A stretch of DNA of 64,000 nucleotides from Legionella_C sp963803545 (GTDB taxonomy: Bacteria; Pseudomonadota; Gammaproteobacteria; Legionellales; Legionellaceae): assembly GCA_963803545.1 (NCBI GenBank), contig CAWDMX010000004.1, positions 868,001 to 932,000 of the forward strand, given 5' to 3'. The notes under the pieces are model-generated. The model was not told the DNA's origin. It ran no database searches and worked only from the letters and a program-made list of their open reading frames with translations. Of this stretch, positions 46,112 through 55,690 are shown in pieces; position 1 is the stretch's first letter, and every line of letters begins with the position of its first letter. The translations under genes were made by a program, and so were the position numbers.

Positions 46112-46450
46112 TTATAGCGTTTTGATAGTGCCTTTAGGAAGAATGGAAGAAATTGCCGCTCGTTGTATAAATAGCTCAACACCTTCACCAGCGTTCACTT
46201 TGATATATTGCTCATTAGTACTGACTATGGTAGCTAATAGGCCTCCTGAGGTAATAATTTCATCGCCTTTTTTTACTTTATTCATTAATTCTCGCTGCTC
46301 TTTAGCACGCTTATTTTGGGGACGAATTAACATAAAGTAAAAAATAAGAAAAATAGCAACCATAATGACAATTGAAAAAGAGCTATCGGCAGCAGCTCCT
46401 GTTGCAGCTGTTGTGGTAGCGGCGGTCGCATTTCCGAACAAAAAACTCAT
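46112..46450 (-). CDS. yajC: Preprotein translocase subunit YajC
   Basis: A 112-residue single-span membrane protein. Hydrophobic residues about 26-44 are followed by MLIRPQNKRAKEQRELM and VKKGDEIITSGGLLATI, typical of YajC. It joins SecDF at the translocon. The 129 bases upstream separate it from the TGT-like gene and may hold its own promoter. Confidence 0.95.
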   Translation of the reverse strand: MSFLFGNATAATTTAATGAAADSSFSIVIMVAIFLIFYFMLIRPQNKRAKEQRELMNKVKKGDEIITSGGLLATIVSTNEQYIKVNAGEGVELFIQRAAISSILPKGTIKTL

Positions 46451-46579
46451 ACTAATCTCCTAATATCCAATGAATTATCTTTATCTTAACTTCGTAGTTG
46501 TGGACTCAAACAAGCGGGACATAATATCGGTAATTGCGCGGTAGGTAAATGACTTTAATTATGTCTGATTAAAATAGCG

Positions 46580-47332
46580 CTATAGGTACAACTGGCAACA
46601 TTGATAAATATTATGCTGCACCAATAAGCGTTGCGCCAATAAAGGAGTGTGTTGCAATAAATGATGGAAATAGGCGCGCGTAAATTGTTGGTCACAACTT
46701 GGACAAGTGCAATCAACGGCAAGAGTTTGATGCTGATTTTCATACCGCTTATCAAGAATTGAAATACTGGTGTTTCCGGTGTATACCCGTCCAGAAATTC
46801 CATCATTGGCCGGTTTATCCGATTGAATAAAACCCTGAAAATTGGGAGCTAGGGCGGCCAATTGTGCGCAATCGTAATCCCCGCTCAAATAGCACGCATC
46901 GTGCAAGCTGTCGTTAGCGCTCTCGTCTAATAGCGTCATGACTGCTGTGGTAGTTGGCAGGTTTTGACTAAAAAACGGTTTATCCGCAGAAACAACCAGC
47001 ATATCTGGTTTTAAGACGGCCAGGAGCGTTGCTATTTCTTCGTGCGTGTATTTGGTAATTCCACCGTCGAAGCGGTTGCGTAGTTGATACAAATTACTAG
47101 TAATGGGCGTCATTCTTGTAGCATCGATAACCGTCGAACCGAACCAACCAAAGTAGCTCCCTAGGCTCGGAACTTGTAACAGTTGCGAATATCCGGGTTT
47201 CATTAACAACGCATCTAAGTAAAACGCGAGCCCGTTTGCTTTGGTTTCCTGCCAGTTCATCGCGGTTAAACACCCACCGGCGTTCGAGGTTGCTACAGGA
47301 ATAAATCCTGTGCTTTTTTTTGCACTATTCAA
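46580..47332 (-). CDS. TGT-like protein lacking catalytic motifs
   Basis: A 250-residue protein occupying the tgt position between queA and yajC. The C-terminal zinc site of tRNA-guanine transglycosylase is intact (CTCPSC, followed by FHHLLQH and the ligand His in VQHNIYQ). Preceding it, VYTGNTSISILDKRY matches the TGT strand before the zinc site. The N-terminal IPVATSNAGG also matches. However, DSGGFQ (first catalytic Asp) and the region with the nucleophile Asp are missing, and the protein is about 120 residues shorter than TGT. It is probably not a transglycosylase by itself; it may be a QTRT2-like accessory subunit or a relic. Confidence 0.7.
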   Translation of the reverse strand: MNSAKKSTGFIPVATSNAGGCLTAMNWQETKANGLAFYLDALLMKPGYSQLLQVPSLGSYFGWFGSTVIDATRMTPITSNLYQLRNRFDGGITKYTHEEIATLLAVLKPDMLVVSADKPFFSQNLPTTTAVMTLLDESANDSLHDACYLSGDYDCAQLAALAPNFQGFIQSDKPANDGISGRVYTGNTSISILDKRYENQHQTLAVDCTCPSCDQQFTRAYFHHLLQHTPLLAQRLLVQHNIYQCCQLYL

Positions 47333-47344
47333 AACCCACTATCC

Positions 47345-48358
47345 TTATAAAAATAAACAGGCGTCACCATAACTAAAAAAGCGATACTCGTTCTCTATAG
47401 CACTTTTATACAAGTGCATAACTTGCGCATGCCCAATAAAAGCGGCAACCAACATTAACAAGGTTGATTCTGGCAAATGGAAGTTTGTCAGCAAACCGTC
47501 GCACAATTTAAATTGATAACCTGGATAAATAAAAATAGAGGTTTCGTTAGCAAACGGTGCTAATTTTCCAGAGGCCGCAGCCGTCTCAAGACTGCGCATC
47601 GCCGTGGTACCCACCGCAATTACGCGCCCGCCCAATTGCTTTGTCTGCTGCACCTGTGAACAAAGCACCTCATCCACCTGACAAAATTCGCGGTGCATCT
47701 TATGGTCAACTATGGAATCACAACGAACAGGCCGGAAGGTTCCTGCACCCACATGTAAGGTGACATAACCAATCTCTATACCTTTTGCACGTAATGCATT
47801 AAGCATTGTTTCATCAAAATGCAACCCAGCCGTTGGAGCAGCAACAGAACCTTTATGGCGCGCATATACTGTTTGATAGCGCTCTTTATCCGCGTCTTCA
47901 CTGGGGCGCGTTATGTAAAGAGGAAGCGGTATTGTTCCAACTTCATTTAATAAATCGTCGACAAGACCGTCCGTGCGGCAATGGTATAAATCATCAAGCT
48001 TCGCGACAACCGTAACGCGCCATTTACTGTTAATAATGATGCAGCTGTCTGCTTTGGGTGCTTTACTGGCTTTAATATGCGCTATAAAATTGCTATCGTC
48101 CATAATACGCTCGACTAAAAACTCAACCTTACCACCGCTTTCTTTTTGACCGTACAAACGTGCTGGCATCACGCGGGTATCGTTTAAAACCAATAAATCA
48201 CCCGGTTGCAAGTAATCTATTATCTGATTAAATTTTTGGTGTTGAATTTCCTCATTAGCGCGACTATAAGCGAGCAGGCGAGAATCGCGCCGATTGGCTA
48301 AAGGATATTGGGCAATTAAATGCGCCGGCAAATCAAAGTAAAAGTCTTGCTTTTTCAT
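47345..48358 (-). CDS. queA: tRNA ribosyltransferase-isomerase QueA
   Basis: A 337-residue enzyme transferring the ribose of SAM to preQ1-modified tRNA to give epoxyqueuosine. Start FYFDLPAHLIAQYPLANRRDSRLL, then DLLVLNDTRVMPARL, AAPTAGLHFDE, TLHVGAGTFRPV and NFHLPESTLLMLVAAF. The ATG at 48358 (AGG eight bases upstream) gives the normal start; the frame extends to 48385. It is 12 bases upstream of the TGT-like gene, so the queuosine operon order is kept even though the TGT itself is degenerate. Confidence 0.95.
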   Translation of the reverse strand: MKKQDFYFDLPAHLIAQYPLANRRDSRLLAYSRANEEIQHQKFNQIIDYLQPGDLLVLNDTRVMPARLYGQKESGGKVEFLVERIMDDSNFIAHIKASKAPKADSCIIINSKWRVTVVAKLDDLYHCRTDGLVDDLLNEVGTIPLPLYITRPSEDADKERYQTVYARHKGSVAAPTAGLHFDETMLNALRAKGIEIGYVTLHVGAGTFRPVRCDSIVDHKMHREFCQVDEVLCSQVQQTKQLGGRVIAVGTTAMRSLETAAASGKLAPFANETSIFIYPGYQFKLCDGLLTNFHLPESTLLMLVAAFIGHAQVMHLYKSAIENEYRFFSYGDACLFL

Positions 48359-48539
48359 TATGCAACCTGAAATTTTGAGATGCATAGTATAGTGTTTTTG
48401 CTAATTAAAGTCAGCACTAACTTTTTTCCACAGCGCTTTTTACCCCGGACTGCGGTTTTTGCGGCAGCGCCTGGATCTGCACGGCTATTATTTATGCTAT
48501 ATTGTGCCCCTACTAACAGAACGTCGAGTTTATTTTTAG

Positions 48540-50393
48540 ATGCTAACTTTTCACCAAGTTACCTTCACCATTGGTAATAAATGCCTGCTAAATAAAGCAA
48601 GTTTAAGCTTACATGAAAAACAAAAAATTGGATTAATAGGCCGAAACGGTTGTGGAAAATCGAGCTTATTCAATTTAGTTTTAAACGGATTGTCGCTCGA
48701 TGGTGGTGAGATAAAACGCAACCCCAAACTTCGTATCAGCCATTTAGCGCAGCATTTACCAGACAGTACCGAAACGGCTTTGGATTATGTACTTGCGGGC
48801 GACACCTATTATATTCAACTGCAAAATAGACTAGAAAATGCGCAGCAATCACAAAACAATGATGAAATAGCCGTCTGTCATGGCCTGCTTGAACAATCGG
48901 GTGCGTACACTAAACCGGCTGAAGCAGCCGTGATTATGGCCGGGCTTGGCTTTAAAAGCGGTGAATTAACCCGTTCAGTTAATTATTTTTCCGGGGGTTG
49001 GCGTATGCGTTTAAGCCTGGCTCGGTGTTTAATGCAACCAGCAGACCTATTGCTACTTGATGAACCAACCAACCATTTGGATATGGAAGCAATATTTTGG
49101 TTGGAAAAATGGCTGCAGCAGAGTGCCGCTACGATTTTACTAATTTCGCACGATAGAGATTTTTTAGACAGTTTTGTGAGCCATATTGTTCATATGGATA
49201 GCCAACAATTAACGCTGTATCCGGGCAATTACAGTCAATTTGAACGTATACGGGTTGAGCGATTGGCGTTGCAGCAAAAAATGCATGAAAAGCAGCAGCA
49301 TAAAATTGATAATCTTATGTCTTTTGTCAACCGGTTTCGCGCTAAAGCCACCAAGGCCAAGCAGGCGCAAAGCCGGTTAAATACCATTGCAAAGATGGAA
49401 ACTGTGGCTAAGGCAAATGCGGACTCTCCTTTTAACTTTTCTTTTTTACCCTCTATAAAAGTTGCTAATCCGCTTATGCAATGCGAACAGTTGTCCATAG
49501 GCTACGACCAGAACGACCCTATCGTTCACGGTATCAACCTTACTATTACCGCTGAAACCCGCGTTGCGTTGTTAGGCCCTAACGGTCAGGGTAAGTCCAC
49601 TTTAATAAAAACGTTAACCGGTACCCTAACCCCTCTTTCAGGGAGCCTGCACCGCGCCAATAATTTAATAATTGGCTATTACGCACAGCACCAGTTAGAA
49701 GAGCTGGATTTCAACCTAAGCCCTTTGCAAACCATTACTCAACTGGATGCCTCAGCAAGTGAACAAAGTATACGCAATTTTTTAGGCGGTTTTGATTTTA
49801 ATGGGGATATGGCTTTATCGCCTATCACAAACTTTTCTGGCGGTGAAAAAGCACGGCTCGCTTTAGCAAAACTTGTTTGGAGTAAACCCAATTTACTTCT
49901 GCTTGATGAACCAACGAATCATCTTGACTTAGAGATGCGAGCCGCAATTGAGTGCGCCTTGCAGACCTATACAGGGGCGCTAGTCGTTATTTCACACGAC
50001 CGACATTTATTGCGTTGTGCTGTGGATGATTTTTATCTTCTTTTTGATAAAAAGCTTGAAAAATTTGAGGGTGATTTAGAGGATTATCACCAATGGTTGC
50101 ACCATTCAACCACCCCAACCGGGGTGATGGTTAAAGATACTAATTCAGCATCGCTGTATAAAGAACGTAAGCTTGCTCAAAGTCGTTTAAAAAAAATTGA
50201 GCACGTAATAGCTGTATTGCACCGTGAAATAAACGCGCTTACGGAGCAGCTTGCCGACGGTGCACTCTACGACACACGCCAACTCAAAAAATTGCAACTG
50301 CTGCAAGCAACCCTAGAAGATACTCAAAAAAAACTACACGTCGCCGAACAAGACTGGATGGATTCGGCTGATTTATTAGAACAACTACAGTGA
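48540..50393 (+). CDS. yheS: ABC-F ATPase, YheS-like
   Basis: A 617-residue soluble ABC-F protein with two ATPase domains: GRNGCGKSS and GPNGQGKST as Walker A; FSGGWRMRLSLAR and FSGGEKARLALAK as signatures; two LLLLDEPTNHLD Walker B motifs. A linker (about residues 230-310) is rich in Lys/Gln, and the C-terminal coiled coil is about 540-617. ABC-F proteins bind the ribosomal E site and relieve stalls. Length and C-terminal coiled coil point to the YheS subgroup. It overlaps hemB by four bases. Confidence 0.92.
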   Translation: MLTFHQVTFTIGNKCLLNKASLSLHEKQKIGLIGRNGCGKSSLFNLVLNGLSLDGGEIKRNPKLRISHLAQHLPDSTETALDYVLAGDTYYIQLQNRLENAQQSQNNDEIAVCHGLLEQSGAYTKPAEAAVIMAGLGFKSGELTRSVNYFSGGWRMRLSLARCLMQPADLLLLDEPTNHLDMEAIFWLEKWLQQSAATILLISHDRDFLDSFVSHIVHMDSQQLTLYPGNYSQFERIRVERLALQQKMHEKQQHKIDNLMSFVNRFRAKATKAKQAQSRLNTIAKMETVAKANADSPFNFSFLPSIKVANPLMQCEQLSIGYDQNDPIVHGINLTITAETRVALLGPNGQGKSTLIKTLTGTLTPLSGSLHRANNLIIGYYAQHQLEELDFNLSPLQTITQLDASASEQSIRNFLGGFDFNGDMALSPITNFSGGEKARLALAKLVWSKPNLLLLDEPTNHLDLEMRAAIECALQTYTGALVVISHDRHLLRCAVDDFYLLFDKKLEKFEGDLEDYHQWLHHSTTPTGVMVKDTNSASLYKERKLAQSRLKKIEHVIAVLHREINALTEQLADGALYDTRQLKKLQLLQATLEDTQKKLHVAEQDWMDSADLLEQLQ

Positions 50394-51397
50394 GCACTAT
50401 AATGACTTATACCCCGAAACTACGTTTGAAACGATTGCGTAAATCCGCAACCATACGCGCCCTAGTCCAAGAAACATCGCTTTCAATTGAGCAATTTATA
50501 GCGCCTTTATTTATCTACGAGGGGCTTGAATGCAAACGCGAAATAAAAAGCATGCCCAATCAGTTTCAACTGCCTTTACAAGATTTAGCCGCAGAAATTG
50601 AGGAATTATCGGCACTGGGTGTCGCTGCGGTTTTATTGTTTGGTATTCCTCTCATTAAAAATTCCTCCGGCTCCAGCTCTTGTAACGATAATGGAATTAT
50701 TCAACAAGCTATAGCTGTAATTCGCGCCACCAATCCGGATATGCTTATTATTACCGATGTGTGTTTTTGTGAATACACCGATCACGGCCACTGTGGAATA
50801 CTCAGTGGCGACTGCATTGATAACGACCGTACCTTAAAAGCCTTGGGTCAACAGGCAGTAAGCCACGCACGAGCGGGAGCCGATTGGGTGGCACCAAGCA
50901 GTATGACCGATGGTATGGTTGGCGCCATTCGTGAAGCTTTAGATACGGCAGGATTTAAAGACACGGCTATTCTAAGCTATTCTGTGAAATACAGTTCTAG
51001 TCTATACGGTCCTTTTCGCGAAGCTGCAGAAGGTGCGCCGCAATTTGGCGATAGAAAAACCTATCAAATGAACCCGGCAAACAGCCGCGAAGCCTTACGT
51101 GAAGCCGAATTAGATTGCGCCGAAGGTGCTGATGCTATTATGGTAAAACCTGCGATGATGTATTTGGACGTTATTTACCAATTGAAACAAAACTTTCCCG
51201 CCCTGCCCCTTTGCGCCTACCAAGTAAGCGGTGAATATTCGATGATTAAATACGCAGCAAGCCAGGGCTTAATCAATGAAGAGCAAGCCCTTTTAGAGAG
51301 CCTAACTTCAATAAAACGAGCCGGTGCGGATTTTATTATCAGTTATTTTACAAAAGACCTCGCCCGTTTGCTGCAAACAGGTGCGTGCAAAAGATAA
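50390..51397 (+). CDS. hemB: Porphobilinogen synthase
   Basis: A 335-residue enzyme joining two 5-aminolevulinates in heme synthesis. The metal-binding cysteines are in VCFCEYTDHGHCGI, indicating a Zn-type enzyme. The Schiff-base lysine regions SVKYSSSLYGPFREAA and MVKPAMMYLD are both present. The frame starts at GTG 50390 (GTGA overlap with yheS); ATG 50402 is an alternative with no better ribosome site. Length is typical. Confidence 0.96.
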   Translation: MSTIMTYTPKLRLKRLRKSATIRALVQETSLSIEQFIAPLFIYEGLECKREIKSMPNQFQLPLQDLAAEIEELSALGVAAVLLFGIPLIKNSSGSSSCNDNGIIQQAIAVIRATNPDMLIITDVCFCEYTDHGHCGILSGDCIDNDRTLKALGQQAVSHARAGADWVAPSSMTDGMVGAIREALDTAGFKDTAILSYSVKYSSSLYGPFREAAEGAPQFGDRKTYQMNPANSREALREAELDCAEGADAIMVKPAMMYLDVIYQLKQNFPALPLCAYQVSGEYSMIKYAASQGLINEEQALLESLTSIKRAGADFIISYFTKDLARLLQTGACKR

Positions 51398-51617
51398 CAG
51401 AAATTATAAAGCCATGGTAAGATTCTACCCGCTTCGAGTTTAAATAGACTTTAGGTTCTCGAGGTATACCGTATAATGTCTCTTGCATTTTTAAATTACG
51501 AACCGTTGCTTAATGGCGTACACGTTTTTAAAGAGAATCGGCGCTAAAGAATGATTATAATCACTCTAATGCACGGATAAAGGGACAATTTTTTCTACTT
51601 TTAAGAGGTATTTGCTA

Positions 51618-52004
51618 ATGATTAAACTTACCCGCACACTCCAGGTTTTAACCCTAAGCTTGTCTGTATCTTCTGCTTTTGCAGCATCAGTACAATATCT
51701 TGTTATGCACAATAATACGGATGTACAATCCAATGCGTTTATGAACAACGTGCCGTCAGTTTACCCAAGTAAACCCAACAGCACCAATAAAGTTTTTTGG
51801 GCTATGGTTAGCATTGCTTGCGCGCGAAACAACCCCTGCCCAGCCATGATAAAAATGGCTACCAATACGCCAAACCCGATTGAACTTGGAATGGTAAACC
51901 TAAACCTAACTACCGGGGAAATAACTCCAAAAACCTTGACCGCAAATGGTTATGTGATGACCGTTAATGGGCCTGGCGAAGCATCGCTTGATACGGTTAA
52001 GTAA
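51618..52004 (+). CDS. Small secreted protein, unknown
   Basis: A 128-residue protein with a signal peptide (MIKLTRTLQVLTLSLSVSSA, cleavage after FAA). The mature part has two cysteines (ACARNNPC) and a beta-rich pattern. AGAGG lies nine bases before ATG 51618; an upstream TTG at 51612 is less likely. It has its own strong terminator. It is not recognised; the general plan recalls the secreted protein at 17264-17632, but I see no sequence match. Confidence 0.7.
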   Translation: MIKLTRTLQVLTLSLSVSSAFAASVQYLVMHNNTDVQSNAFMNNVPSVYPSKPNSTNKVFWAMVSIACARNNPCPAMIKMATNTPNPIELGMVNLNLTTGEITPKTLTANGYVMTVNGPGEASLDTVK

Positions 52005-52028
52005 TTACCGTATTGCGTGATTAGATTT

Positions 52029-52062
52029 AAGATACTCCCACTTTAAGTGGGAGTATCTTTTT
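52029..52062 (+). terminator. Terminator after secreted-protein gene
   Basis: Stem AGATACTCCCACT / AGTGGGAGTATCT with a 3-base loop and a T run, 25 bases after the stop; may also act on the convergent fadL-like gene. Confidence 0.9.
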
Positions 52063-52070
52063 GGATGAAA

Positions 52071-53486
52071 CTAATCCAACGTCCAGGTGAACTGGGCGCC
52101 AACTAAATCAGCATAGCCGCTCGCACGGGCATCAACCGTATAAGTGCTTTCGACTCCAGCGTCCTTAGTTACACTAATAGGAACATCGCCTGTTGAAAAC
52201 AGATGGGTGTATCCTACATCAACGCCAATAGTTGGCCGAACTTGGTAATGAGTGCCAATTGATAAAGCCCATCGGTTTGAGTCCGCAATACGAATATCCC
52301 TATCTTGATCATTTGTTGGGGTTTGGTCGTAGCCACCCCCAACGCGAACCATCCATTGCTCGTTAACCTTGTAATTGGCGCCCGCGGCAAAACGCCAGGT
52401 GTCATGATAATTTGAAACGGATGCGGAATTCACATTAGTCTGACCAATACCCGGAACATAGGCGGCCACATTATCAAGTCTAATGGATTGAAAAGAATGC
52501 CAGTTGGTGTAAACAACAGAGGCTAGAAGCGCTAATCGCTCGTTGATATCGTGGTACCCACTTAAGGTCGTAATAGACGGTAGTTTTATTTCATTACTCG
52601 ATAGATTTCCATTACGATACACCGCATTAGCGTTTGCCGAGGCAATAGAATCGGGATCAGCAATATTGAGATCCGGTGAGGCAAGCACGCCCGTCAAAGA
52701 GCTCGTACCATGGAACTTGTGCTCCATCTCTGATTGATAATTTAGACCTATCCGGGTGTGATCTTGATTAAACAACGCCAGGATCCCGGCGTGAAAACCA
52801 AGCGCAACAGAATCCCCACGATTATTGGACAAGGAGTCAAAATACCGTGTTGAAATTGGAATACCGGCCTCGTTTAACGCTTGTAGATAAGTAGGCGACC
52901 CCAGAACTTGATTGAATTTAACTTTTGCGTACTGCACATCCACACCTAAACCAACGGCCATATGCTGACTTATACGTGCACCAATTTCAGGAGAAAGGTT
53001 TACAGTAAACAACTCACTATCCGTTGCTTGATAGCGAACAGGGCCTGAGGCGCTCCATTGAGTAGATAAGCCAAATGGGACAAGGACACTCAAACCAAAA
53101 GTAAGCTTTTCACTTAAGGGTTTAGCGTAGTGGAACGATGGAACTAAAGCACTTTCGCCGCCGCTTAAACTGGTGAAATTTTGATTGTAGTCGGATAAAC
53201 CCGTGGTGGTGAACCTACTGCTACCCGTTACTTCAGAGTTCGGAAAAACGCCAATCCCTCCAAAAACCACTTGCGATGTATGCAATAAACTTAATCCCGC
53301 AGGATTGTACCAACCCGTGGAAGCATCTGCGGCCTCAGCGGCAATGCCTGCCGCGTAATTACCAACTGCAGCCCCTCGACTTTCAGTATACAAAGAAAAA
53401 CTTCCGGCAAAACTTACCTGCGAAGCAATAATAGCTGAAAACGCCGCGCCAATTAGTGTTTTAACTGGTTTTTGATTTTGTAACAC
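52071..53486 (-). CDS. FadL-family outer-membrane porin
   Basis: A 471-residue protein with signal peptide (cleavage at SFAGS-like ASQVSFA) and the FadL N-terminal hatch motif (ASTGWYNPAGLSLL). About fourteen beta-strand-like repeats follow, with GTHYQVRPTIGVDVGYTHLF near the end and C-terminal aromatic residues. It probably takes up long-chain fatty acids or aromatic hydrophobic compounds across the outer membrane. AAGGAG lies nine bases before ATG. Family call is secure; substrate unknown. Confidence 0.9.
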   Translation of the reverse strand: MLQNQKPVKTLIGAAFSAIIASQVSFAGSFSLYTESRGAAVGNYAAGIAAEAADASTGWYNPAGLSLLHTSQVVFGGIGVFPNSEVTGSSRFTTTGLSDYNQNFTSLSGGESALVPSFHYAKPLSEKLTFGLSVLVPFGLSTQWSASGPVRYQATDSELFTVNLSPEIGARISQHMAVGLGVDVQYAKVKFNQVLGSPTYLQALNEAGIPISTRYFDSLSNNRGDSVALGFHAGILALFNQDHTRIGLNYQSEMEHKFHGTSSLTGVLASPDLNIADPDSIASANANAVYRNGNLSSNEIKLPSITTLSGYHDINERLALLASVVYTNWHSFQSIRLDNVAAYVPGIGQTNVNSASVSNYHDTWRFAAGANYKVNEQWMVRVGGGYDQTPTNDQDRDIRIADSNRWALSIGTHYQVRPTIGVDVGYTHLFSTGDVPISVTKDAGVESTYTVDARASGYADLVGAQFTWTLD

Positions 53487-53613
53487 ACGTTACTCCTTCC
53501 AAGGTTGTAGTGCGAAAATGGAGAAAAATGCCGATGATAAAACAAATATATGGTTTTTCCAAATAACAAGACGATTATTTTTTTAATAAGATTCATGCTC
53601 GTAATTAGTTAAT

Positions 53614-54330
53614 TTAACGCGTAATGCGTTGAAATAAAAAAAAAGGCAGTGAGCGCAGTACGCCTGCAATATAACGCCAAAAAAAGGGGTGGTACATTAG
53701 CTTTTTACCTTGGTAAGAGGCTTTCCAACAAGCCTTTGCGGTGGCGTTAGGTGCAGAAGCATAAAAAATCCCTGATTTATGAAAAGTTTGCCTGGTATCA
53801 ATGTACCCAAGGCGTGCAATTGTTATAGTTTTATCCGGTTCAGCCGCTTGTTGGAGACCTTGAAGATACACTTCAACCATCGCTTTACTGCCAGCGTAAA
53901 GACTGTTTACCAAACGACCGCGGCACGCGGCAACCGAACTTAAAAAAATTAATTGGTGAGTCGTTTGTTTTTTATTCCAATAGGTATTAATAATTTGTGC
54001 ACTGCTAATGGTGTTGACCGTTAGGCTTCGTTTAATCGTTTCCGTGTTTAGAGCATCGTTTTCAACAATATCACTTGAGGCAATAAAAATATTAATGCTT
54101 TCAAGATTTTCTATAAACGCGCACAACGTTTCGCTATCAACGGCGAAATCGCAAACAAAAATCGTAGCCTCTACCCGAAAACGAATACCAATATCCATAG
54201 CTATTGCGTTTAATCGCTCTCGATTACGGCCAACTAAGACTAATGCATGGCCATTTTCGGCCGCAATATGGGCAAACCCTTCCGCGATAACGGAGGTTGC
54301 ACCAATAATAACCCAGGTATTTTTATCCAT
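53614..54330 (-). CDS. Short-chain dehydrogenase, DprE2-like
   Basis: A 238-residue NAD(P)-dependent reductase. N-terminal nucleotide motif VIIGATSVIAEGFA has the Gly-Ala-Thr-Ser-x-Ile-Ala form seen in DprE2-like enzymes rather than TGxxxGxG. The catalytic Tyr-x3-Lys is in YAGSKAMVEV, with the Ser of FLSSVAAC ahead. It overlaps the DprE1-like oxidase gene by eight bases. In mycobacteria DprE1 and DprE2 epimerise decaprenyl-phosphoryl ribose to arabinose; a comparable polyprenyl-sugar epimerisation for a surface glycan is inferred here. Confidence 0.8.
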   Translation of the reverse strand: MDKNTWVIIGATSVIAEGFAHIAAENGHALVLVGRNRERLNAIAMDIGIRFRVEATIFVCDFAVDSETLCAFIENLESINIFIASSDIVENDALNTETIKRSLTVNTISSAQIINTYWNKKQTTHQLIFLSSVAACRGRLVNSLYAGSKAMVEVYLQGLQQAAEPDKTITIARLGYIDTRQTFHKSGIFYASAPNATAKACWKASYQGKKLMYHPFFWRYIAGVLRSLPFFLFQRITR

Positions 54331-55603
54331 TAATAATTCCTAAACGACGCGCTAAATTCGACTGCATTGGTGATTTATAACGAGTGAGTACTTTTTTAAA
54401 ATCCAGCAATTGACTGTATTGTTCCGTACATTGTTCGGCCGTTAAAAGCTGGTCTTTTGCTAAATAGACCTTGCCCCCAGATACCGTTACCAGCTTATTC
54501 AGTAATGGGACCGCGGCAAGGGCACCGTTATTTCGTAAAAAATCGATTGCAATAGTGAAGCCCGACTCGGCAAAAGATAATAAACCCGAACCGGGTTGAC
54601 TGAAAAATTTCAGCACACAGAGCGTCGGCAAAGCCTTCTGCTCCCGAATAATAGTTATAATTTTTTCAATCATTAACCCACTAATTCCCACCGGAAAAAC
54701 AGCTTGAAATTGAATAAGACCGAGTTCACCATATAGGTTTTTCCAATGACTCACTCTATCTAAGGGATTGTTATAGTGCAAAAGATTGTGTTTGGTAATC
54801 GTTTCTTTGTGGCTTTTAAAGTACATTCTATTAGCCATTTTAATAGATGTATTATTGATTAACCGTATTCGCGGAATAGGAAGTTGAATTGCTTTTTTTT
54901 CCTCCTCCACAACGTTGCTGTAAACCGCTGTTTTTAACAGCGCAACCGGTTGCGCTGTTAGTAAATCCAGCCAGGCCACTTGGTAATCAATGCTTAGAGT
55001 ATGCCGCATTGCCTGCAGCAATTCGTTTATTGCATAGTATTTTTTAGTCTGTACCGTTAACCCCCGTTCACGCTTCACCAGATTAATGGCTATTCGCTCA
55101 ATAATGCCTGTTAATCCCAATCCCCCGATAGTTGCGTAAAATAACTCGCTGTTTTTTCGCCGACTGCATCGGTATTGTTTTTTATTAATGAGTAAATCAA
55201 ACCAGACAACGCTATGCCCGAATGTTCCAGCTTGTGGGTTATTTTTTCCGTGCACATCGTTGGCTAAACAGCCGCCAATTGTCGCGTACACGGTTCCAGG
55301 AATAACCCGCGGTATAAAATCCGGATGCACTAGAAATAATTCATTAATGGTAACCCCGGCTTCAGCAACAACGATTCCGGTTTGCGCATCAAACGCTAAA
55401 AAATGACGTAAGCGTGTATCGTCTATAATTGTTCCTTGATCATTCAAACAACAATCGCTGTAACTTAGCCCATTCCCACGCACTAAAATATTCGGGTGTT
55501 GTGCTGCATTGCTCAGTTCGACTCCAGTCTCGGGACGAAAGCATTGCGAGGTGGTAATCGGATGATTAGCAAATGCTGAAAGAGTACGGATTTTGCTGCG
55601 CAT
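54323..55603 (-). CDS. FAD-dependent oxidase, DprE1-like
   Basis: A 426-residue VAO-type flavoprotein. The FAD-binding part has VRGNGLSYSDCCLN, GTVYATIGGCLANDVHGKNN (with the DVHGK substrate/FAD loop) and GTFGHSVVW. The C-terminal part ends with GGKVYLAKDQLLT and SNLARRLGIING, as in DprE1 enzymes. The mycobacterial enzyme oxidises the 2'-hydroxyl of decaprenyl-phosphoryl ribose. Paired with the DprE2-like reductase by an eight-base overlap. The third gene of such clusters (a prenyltransferase or arabinosyltransferase) is not in the window. Confidence 0.85.
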   Translation of the reverse strand: MRSKIRTLSAFANHPITTSQCFRPETGVELSNAAQHPNILVRGNGLSYSDCCLNDQGTIIDDTRLRHFLAFDAQTGIVVAEAGVTINELFLVHPDFIPRVIPGTVYATIGGCLANDVHGKNNPQAGTFGHSVVWFDLLINKKQYRCSRRKNSELFYATIGGLGLTGIIERIAINLVKRERGLTVQTKKYYAINELLQAMRHTLSIDYQVAWLDLLTAQPVALLKTAVYSNVVEEEKKAIQLPIPRIRLINNTSIKMANRMYFKSHKETITKHNLLHYNNPLDRVSHWKNLYGELGLIQFQAVFPVGISGLMIEKIITIIREQKALPTLCVLKFFSQPGSGLLSFAESGFTIAIDFLRNNGALAAVPLLNKLVTVSGGKVYLAKDQLLTAEQCTEQYSQLLDFKKVLTRYKSPMQSNLARRLGIING

Positions 55604-55690
55604 AACTTGTACGCCAAAATAATAGTGACTGTGAGTATCGCAAAATTATTATAAGCTGGTATATACTTTATTTATTTTTAAGGAAAAATT

